From positions 1 to 62,950 of the forward strand of contig NZ_JACMYG010000034.1 in the NCBI RefSeq assembly GCF_014236655.1: a stretch of 62,950 nt of DNA, given 5' to 3'. The position numbers were made by a program, and so were the translations under genes. Every line of letters starts with the position of its first letter. Positions within the stretch are counted from its first letter, which is position 1. Of this stretch, positions 25,319 to 34,363 are shown one piece after another. The notes beneath the pieces were generated by a model. That model was not told where the DNA came from. It was given only the letters and a program-made list of their open reading frames with translations, and searched no databases. The stretch comes from Pseudomonas kielensis (lineage in GTDB: Bacteria; Pseudomonadota; Gammaproteobacteria; Pseudomonadales; Pseudomonadaceae).

Positions 25319-26827
25319 TTAGGCCTTGCCGGGAATTCCGTACTTGCGCAACCGATGGGCGATGGCGGTGTGGGAGGTCTGCAGGCGGCTGGCCAGTTGG
25401 CGGGTCGAGGGGTAATTGACGTAGAGCTTTTCCAGCAGGGTCTTCTCGAAGCTTTCCATGGCCTGCTCCAGGCTGTCGACTTCGCTGTCGCTCTGGCGCG
25501 CGACCGAGGTGCCAGCGATGTCCAGGTCGCCGATGTCCACCAGGCTGCTTTCACAAATGGCCGCAGCGCGGAAGATCACGTTCTGCAACTGGCGCACGTT
25601 ACCCGGCCAACGATTGCCGAGCAGGGCCGGGTAGGTGCCGGGCGCCAGGCGGCAGACCGGGCGCTGGATCTGCGCACAAGCCTGCTGCATGAAGTAGCGC
25701 GCCAGCAGCAGAATGTCCTGGCCGCGCTCGCGCAATGGCGGAACTTCGACGTTGAGCACATTGAGGCGGTAAAACAGGTCTTCGCGAAAAGTGCCTTCGC
25801 TGACCATCTTCTCCAGGTCGCGGTGGGTCGCGCTGAGGATCCGCACATTGACCTTGACCTCGCGGTCCCCGCCCACCCGGCGAAAGCTGCCATCGTTGAG
25901 AAACCGCAGGAGCTTGGCCTGCAGATACGGCGACATCTCGCCGATCTCGTCGAGAAACACCGTGCCCTGGTTGGCCAACTCCATCAGCCCCGGCTTGCCG
26001 CCGCGCTGGGCGCCGGTAAAGGCGCCGGGGGCGTAGCCGAACAGCTCGCTTTCGGCGAGGTTTTCCGGCAACGCCGCACAGTTCAGCGCCAGGAACGGCG
26101 CGCTGTGGCGGGCGCTGATGGCGTGGCAGGCGCGGGCCACCAGTTCCTTGCCGGTGCCCGTTTCACCCTGGATCAACAGCGGCGCGTCGAGGGCCGCTAC
26201 CCGTTGCGCGCGGGCCTTGAGCGTGCGGATCGCCGGCGACTCGCCGAGCAAGGCGTCAAAACCTTCGGCGTGATCGTGGTGCAGTGCCGAGAGCTGTTCG
26301 CCGATACGATTGGGTGGGTACAGGGTCAGCAGGGCGCCAGCGTCGGTGATCGGCGTGGCGCCCAGCAGCAAGGTCTGGCCGTTGACCGTGATTTCCCGCA
26401 GCGGCAAGCGAAAGCCGTGCTCCAGCAAGGTCTCCAGCAGGGCAGGGTCGGCAAACAGTTCGGCGACGTTTTCCCCGGCCGGTTCACGGCCGTACAGGGC
26501 GATCAACGCCGGGTTGGCCAACAGAATGGTGCCGGCACTGTCCAGGGCCAGCACCGGGTCGGTCATGGCGGCCAGCAGGGCGTCCAGTTGCAGGTGCCGG
26601 CGTTGTCCGGGAAGGATGTCGACCACGGTCACCGCTTGCACGCCCTGCACGTTGAACAGCGCATCGCGCAGCTCTTCGAGCACTTGCGGGCTCAAGGTCG
26701 GGGCGTCGATGTAGACGTTGGGCGGGACCATTTCCACCGCATCCAGGTTGAGATTGCGCCCGCCGAGCAAGGCCAGGACTTCCTGGGTGATGCCGACGCG
26801 GTCGATGAAGCTGACGTGGATACGCAT
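25319..26827 (-). CDS. gcsR: Sigma-54-dependent, TyrR-like activator of the glycine cleavage system
   Basis: The 502-residue protein has an N-terminal ACT-like region (about 1-75, R-I-H-V-S-F-I-D-R-V-G-I-T-Q-E), a PAS-like region (about 78-185), an AAA+ domain with Walker A G-E-T-G-T-G-K-E (about 220), the sigma-54 contact loop G-A-F-T-G-A (about 270) and Walker B L-D-E-I-G-E-M, and a C-terminal TyrR/Fis-type helix-turn-helix (about 455-502). The intact GAFTGA shows it can activate sigma-54, unlike TyrR. Position next to gcvH and the three operators identifies it as the GcsR orthologue. Glycine sensing by the N-terminus is known for the relative, not shown here. Start at 26827 is set by the family N-terminus. 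Confidence 0.93.
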   Translation of the reverse strand: MRIHVSFIDRVGITQEVLALLGGRNLNLDAVEMVPPNVYIDAPTLSPQVLEELRDALFNVQGVQAVTVVDILPGQRRHLQLDALLAAMTDPVLALDSAGTILLANPALIALYGREPAGENVAELFADPALLETLLEHGFRLPLREITVNGQTLLLGATPITDAGALLTLYPPNRIGEQLSALHHDHAEGFDALLGESPAIRTLKARAQRVAALDAPLLIQGETGTGKELVARACHAISARHSAPFLALNCAALPENLAESELFGYAPGAFTGAQRGGKPGLMELANQGTVFLDEIGEMSPYLQAKLLRFLNDGSFRRVGGDREVKVNVRILSATHRDLEKMVSEGTFREDLFYRLNVLNVEVPPLRERGQDILLLARYFMQQACAQIQRPVCRLAPGTYPALLGNRWPGNVRQLQNVIFRAAAICESSLVDIGDLDIAGTSVARQSDSEVDSLEQAMESFEKTLLEKLYVNYPSTRQLASRLQTSHTAIAHRLRKYGIPGKA

Positions 26828-26883
26828 GGGGCGTTTGTTGGTTCTGAGGTGCGGAGGGGGCAAGTATGCCTTGGGGCGGGCGC

Positions 26884-26954
26884 GTGGTGAAAGCCTGCTC
26901 GCGATAGCGATGTGTCAGTCGACAGTGCGCCATCGCGAGCAGGCTTGAACCCAC
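26884..26954. repeat. REPIN-like inverted pair
   Basis: GCCTGCTCGCGATAGCGATG and its inverse (CATCGCGAGCAGGC) flank a short spacer, with GTGG and CCAC remnants at the ends. It lies between gcsR and the DUF5064 gene. Confidence 0.75.
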
Positions 26955-26963
26955 AGGGTGGGT

Positions 26964-27326
26964 TTACTCGAAGTTTTCGATATTCACCGGGTCGCCGGAT
27001 TTCATGTTCAGTTGCGCCCGGATGTCTTCAAACATCAGGTCGTAATGCTTGTGCACCGAACCGATCTGGCTGTGTGTCTTGGGAATGCCGTACTTCTCGG
27101 CGATTTTAGTCACGTTGTTGGCAAAGTTGTAGGCTTCTTCCTTGGGCAGGAAGAACGTCTCGCTCATGTCCTTGCCCTGCATGCTGCCATGCAGGGTGAA
27201 CTGGATGCCCTTCTCGCCCTTGGGGTTCTTGCTGACTTCATAGTCGAGGTGCACGTTGTAGCTGACATCATCCGGGGTCAGCGCATGACGTTCGATATGC
27301 AAATGACCTGGCTCAAACATTGCCAT
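26964..27326 (-). CDS. DUF5064 family protein
   Basis: The 120-residue soluble protein begins M-A-M-F-E-P-G-H-L-H-I-E-R and has no signal peptide or membrane segment. I recognise it as the Pseudomonas-restricted DUF5064 family with moderate confidence. A strong AAGGAGA precedes the ATG, 12 bases after arcC, so it is very likely the last gene of the arginine deiminase operon. Residues 55-75 (F-F-L-P-K-E-E-A-Y-N-F-A) are the best ordered part. The function is unknown; a role tied to arginine fermentation or anaerobic energy is only suggested by location. Confidence 0.8.
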   Translation of the reverse strand: MAMFEPGHLHIERHALTPDDVSYNVHLDYEVSKNPKGEKGIQFTLHGSMQGKDMSETFFLPKEEAYNFANNVTKIAEKYGIPKTHSQIGSVHKHYDLMFEDIRAQLNMKSGDPVNIENFE

Positions 27327-27338
27327 AGACGTCTCTCC

Positions 27339-28268
27339 TTACAGGTAGGTAATGCCAGGCTTGGACGTGCTGATACGGGTGCCGGCCTTGCCCTGGACGA
27401 TTGCTTCGATGTCCGAGAGTGAACCGATCACCGCGACTTTTCCAGTGTTGCGCGCGAACTCGCAGGCGGCCTGGACTTTCGGCCCCATGGAGCCTGCGGC
27501 GAAGCCGAGCTTTTCCATTTCGTCGGGGTGCGCCTGGGCAATGGCTTTCTGGGTGGGCTTGCCGAAGTCGATGAACGCCGCGCTGACGTCGGTGGCAATC
27601 ACCAGCAAGTCACCTTCCAGCTGTTCGGCCAGCAGCGCCGAGCACAGGTCCTTGTCGATCACCGCTTCGATGCCCTTGAGCTTGCGGTTCTCGTCGTACA
27701 TGGTCGGGATCCCGCCACCACCGGCGCAGATCACGATGCTGCCCTTGTCCAGCAACCACTTGATCGGGCGGATCTCGAAAATACGCTTGGGTTTCGGGCT
27801 GGCCACCACACGGCGGAACTTGTCGCCATCGGGGGCGATGGCCCAGCCTTTTTCTGCCGCCAGCGCTTCGGCTTCCGCCTTGCTGTAGACCGGGCCGATC
27901 GGCTTGGTCGGGTTCTTGAACGCCGGGTCGTTGGCGTCGACTTCAACCTGGGTCAGCAACGTGGCGAACGGCACCTCGAAGTCCAGCAGGTTGCCCAGTT
28001 CCTGTTCGATGATATAGCCGATCATGCCTTCGGTTTCGGCACCGAGCACGTCCAGCGGGTAGGGGGAAACGGAGGTGTAGGCGGCGGCCTGCAGCGACAG
28101 CAGGCCGACTTGCGGGCCATTGCCGTGAGCGATCACCAGTTGATTGCCGGGGTGGATCTTGGCGATCTGCTCGGTGGCGATCCGGATGTTGGCGCGTTGA
28201 TTGTCTGCCGTCATGGGTTCACCACGACGCAGGAGGGCGTTACCGCCCAGAGCAACGACGATACGCAT
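27339..28268 (-). CDS. arcC: Carbamate kinase
   Basis: The 309-residue kinase transfers phosphate from carbamoyl phosphate to ADP, the ATP-yielding step of the arginine deiminase pathway. The N-terminus M-R-I-V-V-A-L-G-G-N-A-L-L binds nucleotide; C-A-G-G-G-G-I-P-T (about 182-190) and K-D-L-C-S-A-L-L-A (about 210) are further family blocks. AAGGA precedes the ATG. It is third in arcDABC, separated from arcB by a REPIN. Confidence 0.96.
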   Translation of the reverse strand: MRIVVALGGNALLRRGEPMTADNQRANIRIATEQIAKIHPGNQLVIAHGNGPQVGLLSLQAAAYTSVSPYPLDVLGAETEGMIGYIIEQELGNLLDFEVPFATLLTQVEVDANDPAFKNPTKPIGPVYSKAEAEALAAEKGWAIAPDGDKFRRVVASPKPKRIFEIRPIKWLLDKGSIVICAGGGGIPTMYDENRKLKGIEAVIDKDLCSALLAEQLEGDLLVIATDVSAAFIDFGKPTQKAIAQAHPDEMEKLGFAAGSMGPKVQAACEFARNTGKVAVIGSLSDIEAIVQGKAGTRISTSKPGITYL

Positions 28269-28316
28269 AATGCTGTCCTTCTTCGAAGAAATATAAGCCG
28301 GTTACGCGGCCCCCTC

Positions 28317-28400
28317 TAGGAGCGAGCTGGCTCGCGATAGCATCACCACGGTCTGTCAGGAGCACCGAGGTGTTGCCATCGCAGGCAAGCCAGCTCCCAC
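28317..28400. repeat. REPIN inside the arc operon
   Basis: Left arm AGGAGCGAGCTGGCTCGCGATAG (from 28318) and an inverse arm ending GCAAGCCAGCTCCCAC at 28400, with GGTGTTGCCATCGC in the right arm. It occupies most of the arcB-arcC gap and could alter mRNA processing between the two genes. Confidence 0.8.
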
Positions 28401-28437
28401 ATTGACTGGGTCCAGTCAGTGGGAGCCGAGTGAGCTG

Positions 28438-29448
28438 TTACAGGTCAGCCAGGGTCGATACCAGGATCGCCTTGATCGTGTGCATGCGGTTTTCCGCTTG
28501 CTCGAAGGCGATGCAGGCTGGCGATTCGAACACGTCATCGGTCACTTCGATGCCATTGGCCAAGTGCGGATACTGCTCGGCAATCTGCTTGCCGATCTTG
28601 GTATCGCTGTTGTGGAAGGCTGGCAGGCAGTGCATGAACTTGGTGCGTGGGTTGCCGGTGGCTTTCATCAGCTCGGCGTTGACCTGGTACGGCAGCAGTT
28701 GCTGGATCCGCTCGGCCCAGGCTTCCACGGGCTCGCCCATCGATACCCAGACGTCGGTGTGGATGAAGTCCACGCCCTTGACCGCGGCTTTCGGGTCTTC
28801 GGTCAGGGTGATGCGGGCGCCACTTTCTTCCGCGTACTTTTTGCAGCGACCCACCAGGTCGTCATGGGGCCACAGGGCTTTGGGGGCGCAGATGCGTACG
28901 TCCATGCCCAGCTTGGCGCCGACCAGCAGCAGCGAGTTGCCCATGTTGTTGCGCGCATCGCCCAGGTAGGCGTAGCTGATCTCGTGGATCGGCTTGTCGG
29001 CGTGTTCACGCATGGTCAGCACGTCGGCGATCATCTGGGTCGGGTGGTATTCATCGGTCAGGCCGTTGAACACGGGTACGCCGGCGAACTTCGCCAGTTC
29101 TTCGACGATTTCCTGCTTGAAGCCACGGTACTCGATGGCGTCGTACATGCGCCCCAGTACGCGGGCGGTGTCCTTCATGCTTTCTTTGTGGCCGATCTGC
29201 GAGGAGTTCGGGTCGATGTAGGTGACGTTGGCGCCCTGGTCATAAGCGGCCACTTCGAACGCGCAGCGGGTGCGGGTCGAGGTTTTTTCGAAAATCAGTG
29301 CGATGTTGTTGCCTTTGAGGTGCTGCTGCTCGGTACCGGTGTACTTGGCGCGCTTGAGGTCGCGGGACAGGTCGAGCAGATAACGCAATTCGCGAGGGGT
29401 GTGGTGTTCCAGGCTCAGCAGATTGCGGTTATGAATGTTAAAAGCCAT
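28438..29448 (-). CDS. arcB: Ornithine carbamoyltransferase, catabolic
   Basis: The 336-residue enzyme phosphorolyses citrulline to ornithine and carbamoyl phosphate. Carbamoyl-phosphate motif S-T-R-T-R-C-A-F-E-V (about 56-65) and ornithine motif H-C-L-P-A-F (about 273) are present. The length equals the P. aeruginosa catabolic enzyme and its place inside arcDABC supports the catabolic role over the anabolic argF. AGGAGA precedes the ATG. Confidence 0.96.
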   Translation of the reverse strand: MAFNIHNRNLLSLEHHTPRELRYLLDLSRDLKRAKYTGTEQQHLKGNNIALIFEKTSTRTRCAFEVAAYDQGANVTYIDPNSSQIGHKESMKDTARVLGRMYDAIEYRGFKQEIVEELAKFAGVPVFNGLTDEYHPTQMIADVLTMREHADKPIHEISYAYLGDARNNMGNSLLLVGAKLGMDVRICAPKALWPHDDLVGRCKKYAEESGARITLTEDPKAAVKGVDFIHTDVWVSMGEPVEAWAERIQQLLPYQVNAELMKATGNPRTKFMHCLPAFHNSDTKIGKQIAEQYPHLANGIEVTDDVFESPACIAFEQAENRMHTIKAILVSTLADL

Positions 29449-29516
29449 TTTGGATCTCCTTGGGTTTCGGTTATCCCCCCGGCCGCACTCGATAAGTGGC
29501 GGCCAGGGTTTATAGG

Positions 29517-30773
29517 TTAGTAGTCGATTGGGTCACGGATGATCGGGCAGGTCATGCAGTGGCCGCCGCCACGGCCGCGGCCGAGCTCGCCGGCGCTGAT
29601 GGTGATGACCTCGATCCCGGCCTTGCGCAGCAGGGTGTTGGTGTAGGTGTTGCGGTCATAACCGATGACCACGCCTGGCTCTACCGCCACCACGTTGTTG
29701 CCGTCGTCCCACTGCTCGCGTTCGGCGGCGAAGCTGTTGCCACCGGTTTCCACCACGCGCAACGCCTTGAGGTTGAGGGCCTTGGCCACGGTGTCGAGGA
29801 AGCTGGTTTCTTCGCGGCGGATGTCGATGCCGCCTTGTTTGCTTTCGTCAGGTCGCAGGGTGAAGGCGACGATCTGCTTCACCACTTCCGGGAAGATCGT
29901 GACCAGGTCGCGGTCGCAGAAGCTGAACACGGTGTCCAGGTGCATCGCCGCGCGGGACTTCGGCAGGCCGGCAACGATCACTTTCTCTACGGCTTTGTTC
30001 TTGAACAGGTTCAGTGCCAGTTGGCCGATGGCCTGGCGGGACGAGCGCTCGCCCATGCCGATCAGGACCACGCCGTTGCCGATCGGCATGACGTCGCCGC
30101 CTTCAAGGGTGGAGCTGCCGTGATCCAGGTCCGGGTCGCCGTACCAGATCTCGAAGTCGGCGTTGGTGAACTGTGGGTGGAATTTGTAGATGGCGGTGGT
30201 CAGCAGGGTTTCCTGGCGACGGGCCGGCCAGTACATCGGGTTCAGCGTCACGCCACCGTAGATCCAGCACGTGGTATCACGGGTGAACTGGGTGTTGGGC
30301 AGCGGTGGCAGGATGAAGCTGGTGTGGCCGAGGAAGTCGCGGAACATCTGGATGGTCTTGCCACCGAAGCTGTCCGGCAGGTCGTCGGCGGACACGCCAC
30401 CGATCAGGAACTCGGCAATGTGTCGCGGCTCGAGGCTTTTCAGCCAGGACTTCACTTCGTTGATCAGGCCCAGGCCCACCGAGTCGGCGGTGACCTTGCG
30501 TTCCAGGATCCAGTCCAGTGCCTCGGGCATGGCGACGATGTCAGTCAGCAGGTTGTGCATTTCCAGCACGTCGATCCCGCGTTCACGCATCTTGGTGACG
30601 AAGTCGAAGTGGTCACGCTTGGCTTGGGCAACCCACAGCACATCGTCGAAAAGCAGTTCGTCACAGTTGTTCGGGGTCAGCCGCTGGTGGGCCAGGCCGG
30701 GGGAGCAAACCATGACTTTGCGCAGTTTGCCGGCTTCGGAATGTACGCCGTACTTAACTTTTTCCGTGGTCAT
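29517..30773 (-). CDS. arcA: Arginine deiminase
   Basis: The 418-residue enzyme hydrolyses arginine to citrulline and ammonia, the first step of arginine fermentation. The nucleophilic cysteine lies in G-R-G-G-G-H-C-M-T-C-P (about residue 406); the catalytic His region is M-H-L-D-T-V-F-S-F (about 278), with Asp and Glu partners upstream. GGAGG precedes the ATG at 30773. arcD lies 37 bases upstream and arcB 68 bases downstream; a GGCCGC/GCGGCC hairpin (29481-29504) sits in the latter gap. Confidence 0.97.
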   Translation of the reverse strand: MTTEKVKYGVHSEAGKLRKVMVCSPGLAHQRLTPNNCDELLFDDVLWVAQAKRDHFDFVTKMRERGIDVLEMHNLLTDIVAMPEALDWILERKVTADSVGLGLINEVKSWLKSLEPRHIAEFLIGGVSADDLPDSFGGKTIQMFRDFLGHTSFILPPLPNTQFTRDTTCWIYGGVTLNPMYWPARRQETLLTTAIYKFHPQFTNADFEIWYGDPDLDHGSSTLEGGDVMPIGNGVVLIGMGERSSRQAIGQLALNLFKNKAVEKVIVAGLPKSRAAMHLDTVFSFCDRDLVTIFPEVVKQIVAFTLRPDESKQGGIDIRREETSFLDTVAKALNLKALRVVETGGNSFAAEREQWDDGNNVVAVEPGVVIGYDRNTYTNTLLRKAGIEVITISAGELGRGRGGGHCMTCPIIRDPIDY

Positions 30774-30810
30774 TACAGTGATCCTCCAGATGACAATACA
30801 AACTTGAGTG

Positions 30811-32238
30811 TTACAGGGTCAGGAAGCCGTCGTAGAGCCCATAGGCCGCTACCAGCGCACCTATGACGACCGCGGCGAAAATCAGCTTCTCGACGTTGGT
30901 GAAAATCGGTTTGCCCAACTCGCGCTTGGCCTTGGCGAACAGGATCACGCCAGGGGCATAGAGCAGGGCGGACAGCAGCAGGTATTTGAGGCCGCCGGCA
31001 TAAATCAGCCAGACCGCGTAGATCAGGGCCACGCCACCGATGAACAGGTCTTTCTTGCGTTCGGCCAGGGCGTTCTCATACGTCTCGCCGCGCACTGCCA
31101 GCAGCAGGGCGTAGGCCGCCGACCACAGGTAAGGCACCAGGATCATCGAGGTGGCGAGGTAGATCAGTGACAGGTAAGTACTGGCCGAGAACAGGGTGAT
31201 GATCAGGAACAACTGCACCATGGCGTTGGTCAGCCACAGGGCATTGACCGGTACGTGGTTCTCGTTTTCCTTGCGCAGGAACTCCGGCATGGTGTGGTCT
31301 TTGGCGGCGGCGAACATGATCTCCGCACACAGCAGGACCCACGACAGCAGGGCGCCGAGCAGGGAGATGATCAAGCCGACGCTGATCAGCACCGCGCCCC
31401 AGTGACCCACCACATGCTCCAGCACGGCGGCCATCGACGGGTTCTGCAGTTTGGCCAGTTCCGGTTGAGTCATGATGCCCAGCGACAGCACGTTCACCAG
31501 TACCAGGAACAGCAGCACGGTAATGAAGCCGATCACCGTGGCTTTACCCACGTCCGAGCGTTTTTCCGCACGGGAGGAGAAGATGCTCGCGCCCTCGATG
31601 CCGATGAACACCCAGACGGTGACCAGCATCATGTTGCGCACCTGATCCATCACGCTGCCCAGGTCCGGGTTCTTCAGGCCCCAGATGTCGGCCGTGAAGA
31701 TGTCCAGCTTGAAGGCGAAAATGGCGATCAAAACAAACAGCAGCAGCGGTACAACCTTGGCCACCGTGGTCACCAGGTTGATGAACGCGGCTTCCTTGAT
31801 CCCGCGCAGGACCAGGAAGTGCACGGCCCACAGCAGCACGGACGCACCGATCACGGCGGCGACGGTGTTGCCCTCGCCGAAAATCGGGAAGAAGTAACCC
31901 AGGGTACTGAACAGCAATACGAAGTAACCGACGTTCCCCAGCCAGGCACTGATCCAGTAGCCCCAGGCCGACGAGAAACCCATGTAATCGCCGAAACCGG
32001 CCTTGGCATAGGCGTAGACCCCGCCATCCAGATTCGGCTTGCGGTTAGCCAGGGTCTGGAAGACAAAGGCCAGGGTCAACATACCGACCGCGGTAATAGC
32101 CCAGCCGATCAGCACAGCGCCTACATCGGCACTGGCGGCCATGTTCTGGGGCAAGGAAAAGATCCCGCCACCAATCATGGAGCCGACCACAAGCGCGACC
32201 AGGGCCCCTAGTCGTAGTTTTCCGGGAGATTCAGACAT
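30811..32238 (-). CDS. arcD: Arginine/ornithine antiporter
   Basis: The 475-residue APC-superfamily transporter exchanges external arginine for internal ornithine, an electroneutral swap that feeds the deiminase pathway. The first helix carries G-S-M-I-G-G-G-I-F-S-L-P (about 18-29), the APC substrate motif, and 12-13 hydrophobic segments are visible. It leads arcDABC. An ANR-type box lies 62-75 bases upstream of the ATG. It shares about four residues in five by eye with the divergent copy at 32672-34099. Confidence 0.95.
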   Translation of the reverse strand: MSESPGKLRLGALVALVVGSMIGGGIFSLPQNMAASADVGAVLIGWAITAVGMLTLAFVFQTLANRKPNLDGGVYAYAKAGFGDYMGFSSAWGYWISAWLGNVGYFVLLFSTLGYFFPIFGEGNTVAAVIGASVLLWAVHFLVLRGIKEAAFINLVTTVAKVVPLLLFVLIAIFAFKLDIFTADIWGLKNPDLGSVMDQVRNMMLVTVWVFIGIEGASIFSSRAEKRSDVGKATVIGFITVLLFLVLVNVLSLGIMTQPELAKLQNPSMAAVLEHVVGHWGAVLISVGLIISLLGALLSWVLLCAEIMFAAAKDHTMPEFLRKENENHVPVNALWLTNAMVQLFLIITLFSASTYLSLIYLATSMILVPYLWSAAYALLLAVRGETYENALAERKKDLFIGGVALIYAVWLIYAGGLKYLLLSALLYAPGVILFAKAKRELGKPIFTNVEKLIFAAVVIGALVAAYGLYDGFLTL

Positions 32239-32671
32239 TGCATGACTCCGTTATAGGAGAAGTGAGAGCGCAGAGTAAATCCGCTGACGTTTCAAACAGC
32301 TGACTTAGATCAGTTCATTGCCACATTCCATTGTTGATGAATGATTTATCAGGTTTTTAAACGCGCCAAGAAGCCCATCCTAGAGGCTTCCAGGTGAAAC
32401 TAAGGTAAATGCATCGTATTGCAGCAAGGTATGAAGCTAGTTGGTTTTTCAGAATGTGCAAATTTTTGCCGGCGGCTTTCAGTACAGATTGGATTTATCG
32501 GAAATGCTCCATAAAACTGGCAAAATCCTCCGGCGGCATAGATGAGACAGTTCTAAACGAGTTCTATTTTTTATCCTTTACTGATAAACGTTCGGCTGCG
32601 CTGGATATTTAATTGAGTAAACACTTGTTATGGTTCGCAAACATGACAAAACGTCGATTTGAGAGGTAACG
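32239..32671. other. Intergenic region between two divergent arcD copies
   Basis: This 433-base gap holds the arcD promoter with its ANR-type box on the left and the promoter of the second copy on the right. The middle (about 32400-32600) is A+T rich and codes for nothing I can support. GAGAGGT at about 32661-32667 is the ribosome binding site of the right-hand copy. Confidence 0.7.
32300..32313. promoter_or_regulatory. ANR (FNR-type) box upstream of arcD
   Basis: Read on the minus strand: CTGAT-CTAA-GTCAG, matching the TTGAT-N4-ATCAA core TGA-N6-TCA. A weak -10 (TTTACT, about 32274-32279) would place the start about 40 bases from the box centre, the class II position used by ANR at the P. 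aeruginosa arc promoter. Confidence 0.65.
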
Positions 32672-34099
32672 ATGTCGCAACCGGCGCAAAAGCTCCGACT
32701 CAGTGCCTTGATCGCCCTGGTGGTCGGCTCGATGATTGGCGGTGGGATCTTTTCCTTGCCGCAGAACATGGCCGCCCGCGCCGATGCCGGGGCCATATTG
32801 ATCGGCTGGGCAATCACCGCCGTGGGCATGCTGACCCTGGCCTTCGTGTTCCAGACCCTGGCCAACCGCAAGCCTGATCTGGACTCGGGGGTGTATGCCT
32901 ACGCCAAGGCCGGGTTTGGCGACTACATGGGGTTCTCGTCGGCCTGGGGCTACTGGATGAGCGCCTGGCTGGGCAACGTCGGCTATTTCGTGCTGCTGTT
33001 CAGTACCCTGGGTTACTTCTTTCCGGTGTTTGGCCAGGGCAACACGCCGATTGCCATCGGCTGCGCCTCGGTGCTGCTGTGGGCTGTGCACTTCCTGGTG
33101 ATGCGCGGGATCAAGGAGGCCGCGTTCATCAACCAGGTGACCACGGTCGCCAAGATCGTGCCGCTGGTGATGTTCATCGTGATTGCCGCCGTGGCGTTCG
33201 AGGCTGACATCTTTACCCGGGATATCTGGGGCCGCAGCAACCCGAACTTCGGCAGCGTGATGGACCAGGTGCGCAACATGATGCTGGTCACGGTATTCGT
33301 GTTCATCGGCATCGAAGGCGCGAGCGTGTATTCGGCCCGCGCGGAAAAACGCTCCGACGTCGGCCGGGCCACCGTCATCGGCTTTGTCGGGGTGCTGGCG
33401 CTGCTGGTGCTGGTGAACGTGCTGTCGCTGGGGATCATGAGCCAGCCGGAGTTGGCCCAACTGCAAAACCCTTCGCTGGCGGCCGTGCTGGAGCATATCG
33501 TCGGACCGTGGGGGGCCTTGCTGATCAGTGTCGGCCTGGCCATTTCATTGCTTGGGGCACTGTTGTCATGGGCGCTGCTGTGCGCCGAAATCCTGTTTGC
33601 CACGGCCCAGGACAAGACCATGCCGGCGTTCCTGAGAAAAGAAAACGCCAACCATGTACCGGTCAATGCCCTGTGGCTGACCAACGTGATGATCCAGCTG
33701 TTCTTGCTGATCACCCTGTTTTCCGCCGGCACCTACACCAGCCTGATCTACCTCGCCTCGTCGATGATCCTGGTGCCCTACCTGTGGTCGGCGGCCTACG
33801 CGGTGCTGTTGTGCGGGCGCGGTGAAACCTATGAAAACGCCTCGGGCGAGCGCACCAAGGATTTGCTGATCGGCGCGATCGCCCTGGTCTATGCGGTATG
33901 GCTGCTGTATGCCGGTGGGGTCAAGTACCTGCTGCTGTCGGCGTTGTTGTACGCACCGGGGGTGATTCTGTTCGCCAAGGCCAAGCATGAGCAGGGCGAG
34001 CCGCTGTTCACCCACATCGAAAAAGGCATTTTCGCCTGCGTGGTAGCCGGTGCGATGGTGGCGGCCTATGGCTTGTACCGCGGCGTGCTGAGTTTGTGA
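32672..34099 (+). CDS. arcD: Second arginine/ornithine antiporter paralogue
   Basis: The 475-residue product has exactly the same length as the arcD product at 30811-32238 and near-identical long blocks, including G-S-M-I-G-G-G-I-F-S-L-P-Q-N and the M-D-Q-V-R-N-M-M-L-V-T-V segment. It is transcribed divergently, making an inverted gene pair. Substrate is presumably arginine/ornithine or a relative such as lysine or agmatine; that is inference. No ANR box is evident on its side, so it may serve aerobic conditions. A REPIN follows in the downstream gap. Confidence 0.9.
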   Translation: MSQPAQKLRLSALIALVVGSMIGGGIFSLPQNMAARADAGAILIGWAITAVGMLTLAFVFQTLANRKPDLDSGVYAYAKAGFGDYMGFSSAWGYWMSAWLGNVGYFVLLFSTLGYFFPVFGQGNTPIAIGCASVLLWAVHFLVMRGIKEAAFINQVTTVAKIVPLVMFIVIAAVAFEADIFTRDIWGRSNPNFGSVMDQVRNMMLVTVFVFIGIEGASVYSARAEKRSDVGRATVIGFVGVLALLVLVNVLSLGIMSQPELAQLQNPSLAAVLEHIVGPWGALLISVGLAISLLGALLSWALLCAEILFATAQDKTMPAFLRKENANHVPVNALWLTNVMIQLFLLITLFSAGTYTSLIYLASSMILVPYLWSAAYAVLLCGRGETYENASGERTKDLLIGAIALVYAVWLLYAGGVKYLLLSALLYAPGVILFAKAKHEQGEPLFTHIEKGIFACVVAGAMVAAYGLYRGVLSL

Positions 34100-34257
34100 G
34101 GCTGACGCTCGACTATCAGGGGGCGAACACCTGGCGGCCATACTTGGCTTTGTGGATAGATCCGTTGTTGTGGTCAGGGCGGGCGAGGCGGCCTACCGGC
34201 GGGCCTGGTTTTTTCTGGGTGGAGTATCTCTGTGGGATATCACTGCGGGATGCCTTT

Positions 34258-34345
34258 GTGGGAGCAAGCTTGCTCGCGATAGGGCCAGCCCATTCAACAT
34301 CAAGGGTGCCTGACCCACCGCCCTCGCGAGCAGGCTCGCGCCCAC
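34258..34345. repeat. REPIN
   Basis: GTGGGAGCAAGCTTGCTCGCGATAG at 34258 and the inverse CTCGCGAGCAGGCTCGCGCCCAC ending at 34345. It sits between the convergent arcD copy and the CoA-transferase gene. Confidence 0.85.
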
Positions 34346-34363
34346 TGGCTTTTTCAATACCCT

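Noticed and set aside
25262..26890. 542-residue plus-strand frame over gcsR.
   Set aside because: It is antisense to a full enhancer-binding protein with intact motifs.
31255..32211. Long plus-strand open frame opposite arcD (and its mirror, minus-strand 32609-33496, opposite the second copy).
   Set aside because: Both are antisense frames of the two arcD genes; they resemble each other only because the genes do, are rich in His, Gln and Arg, and have no ribosome binding site.
32300..32360. A second ANR box for the right-hand arcD copy (TTGATGAATGATTTATCAG near 32334).
   Set aside because: Half-sites are spaced nine bases apart instead of four, so it does not fit the FNR-type dyad.
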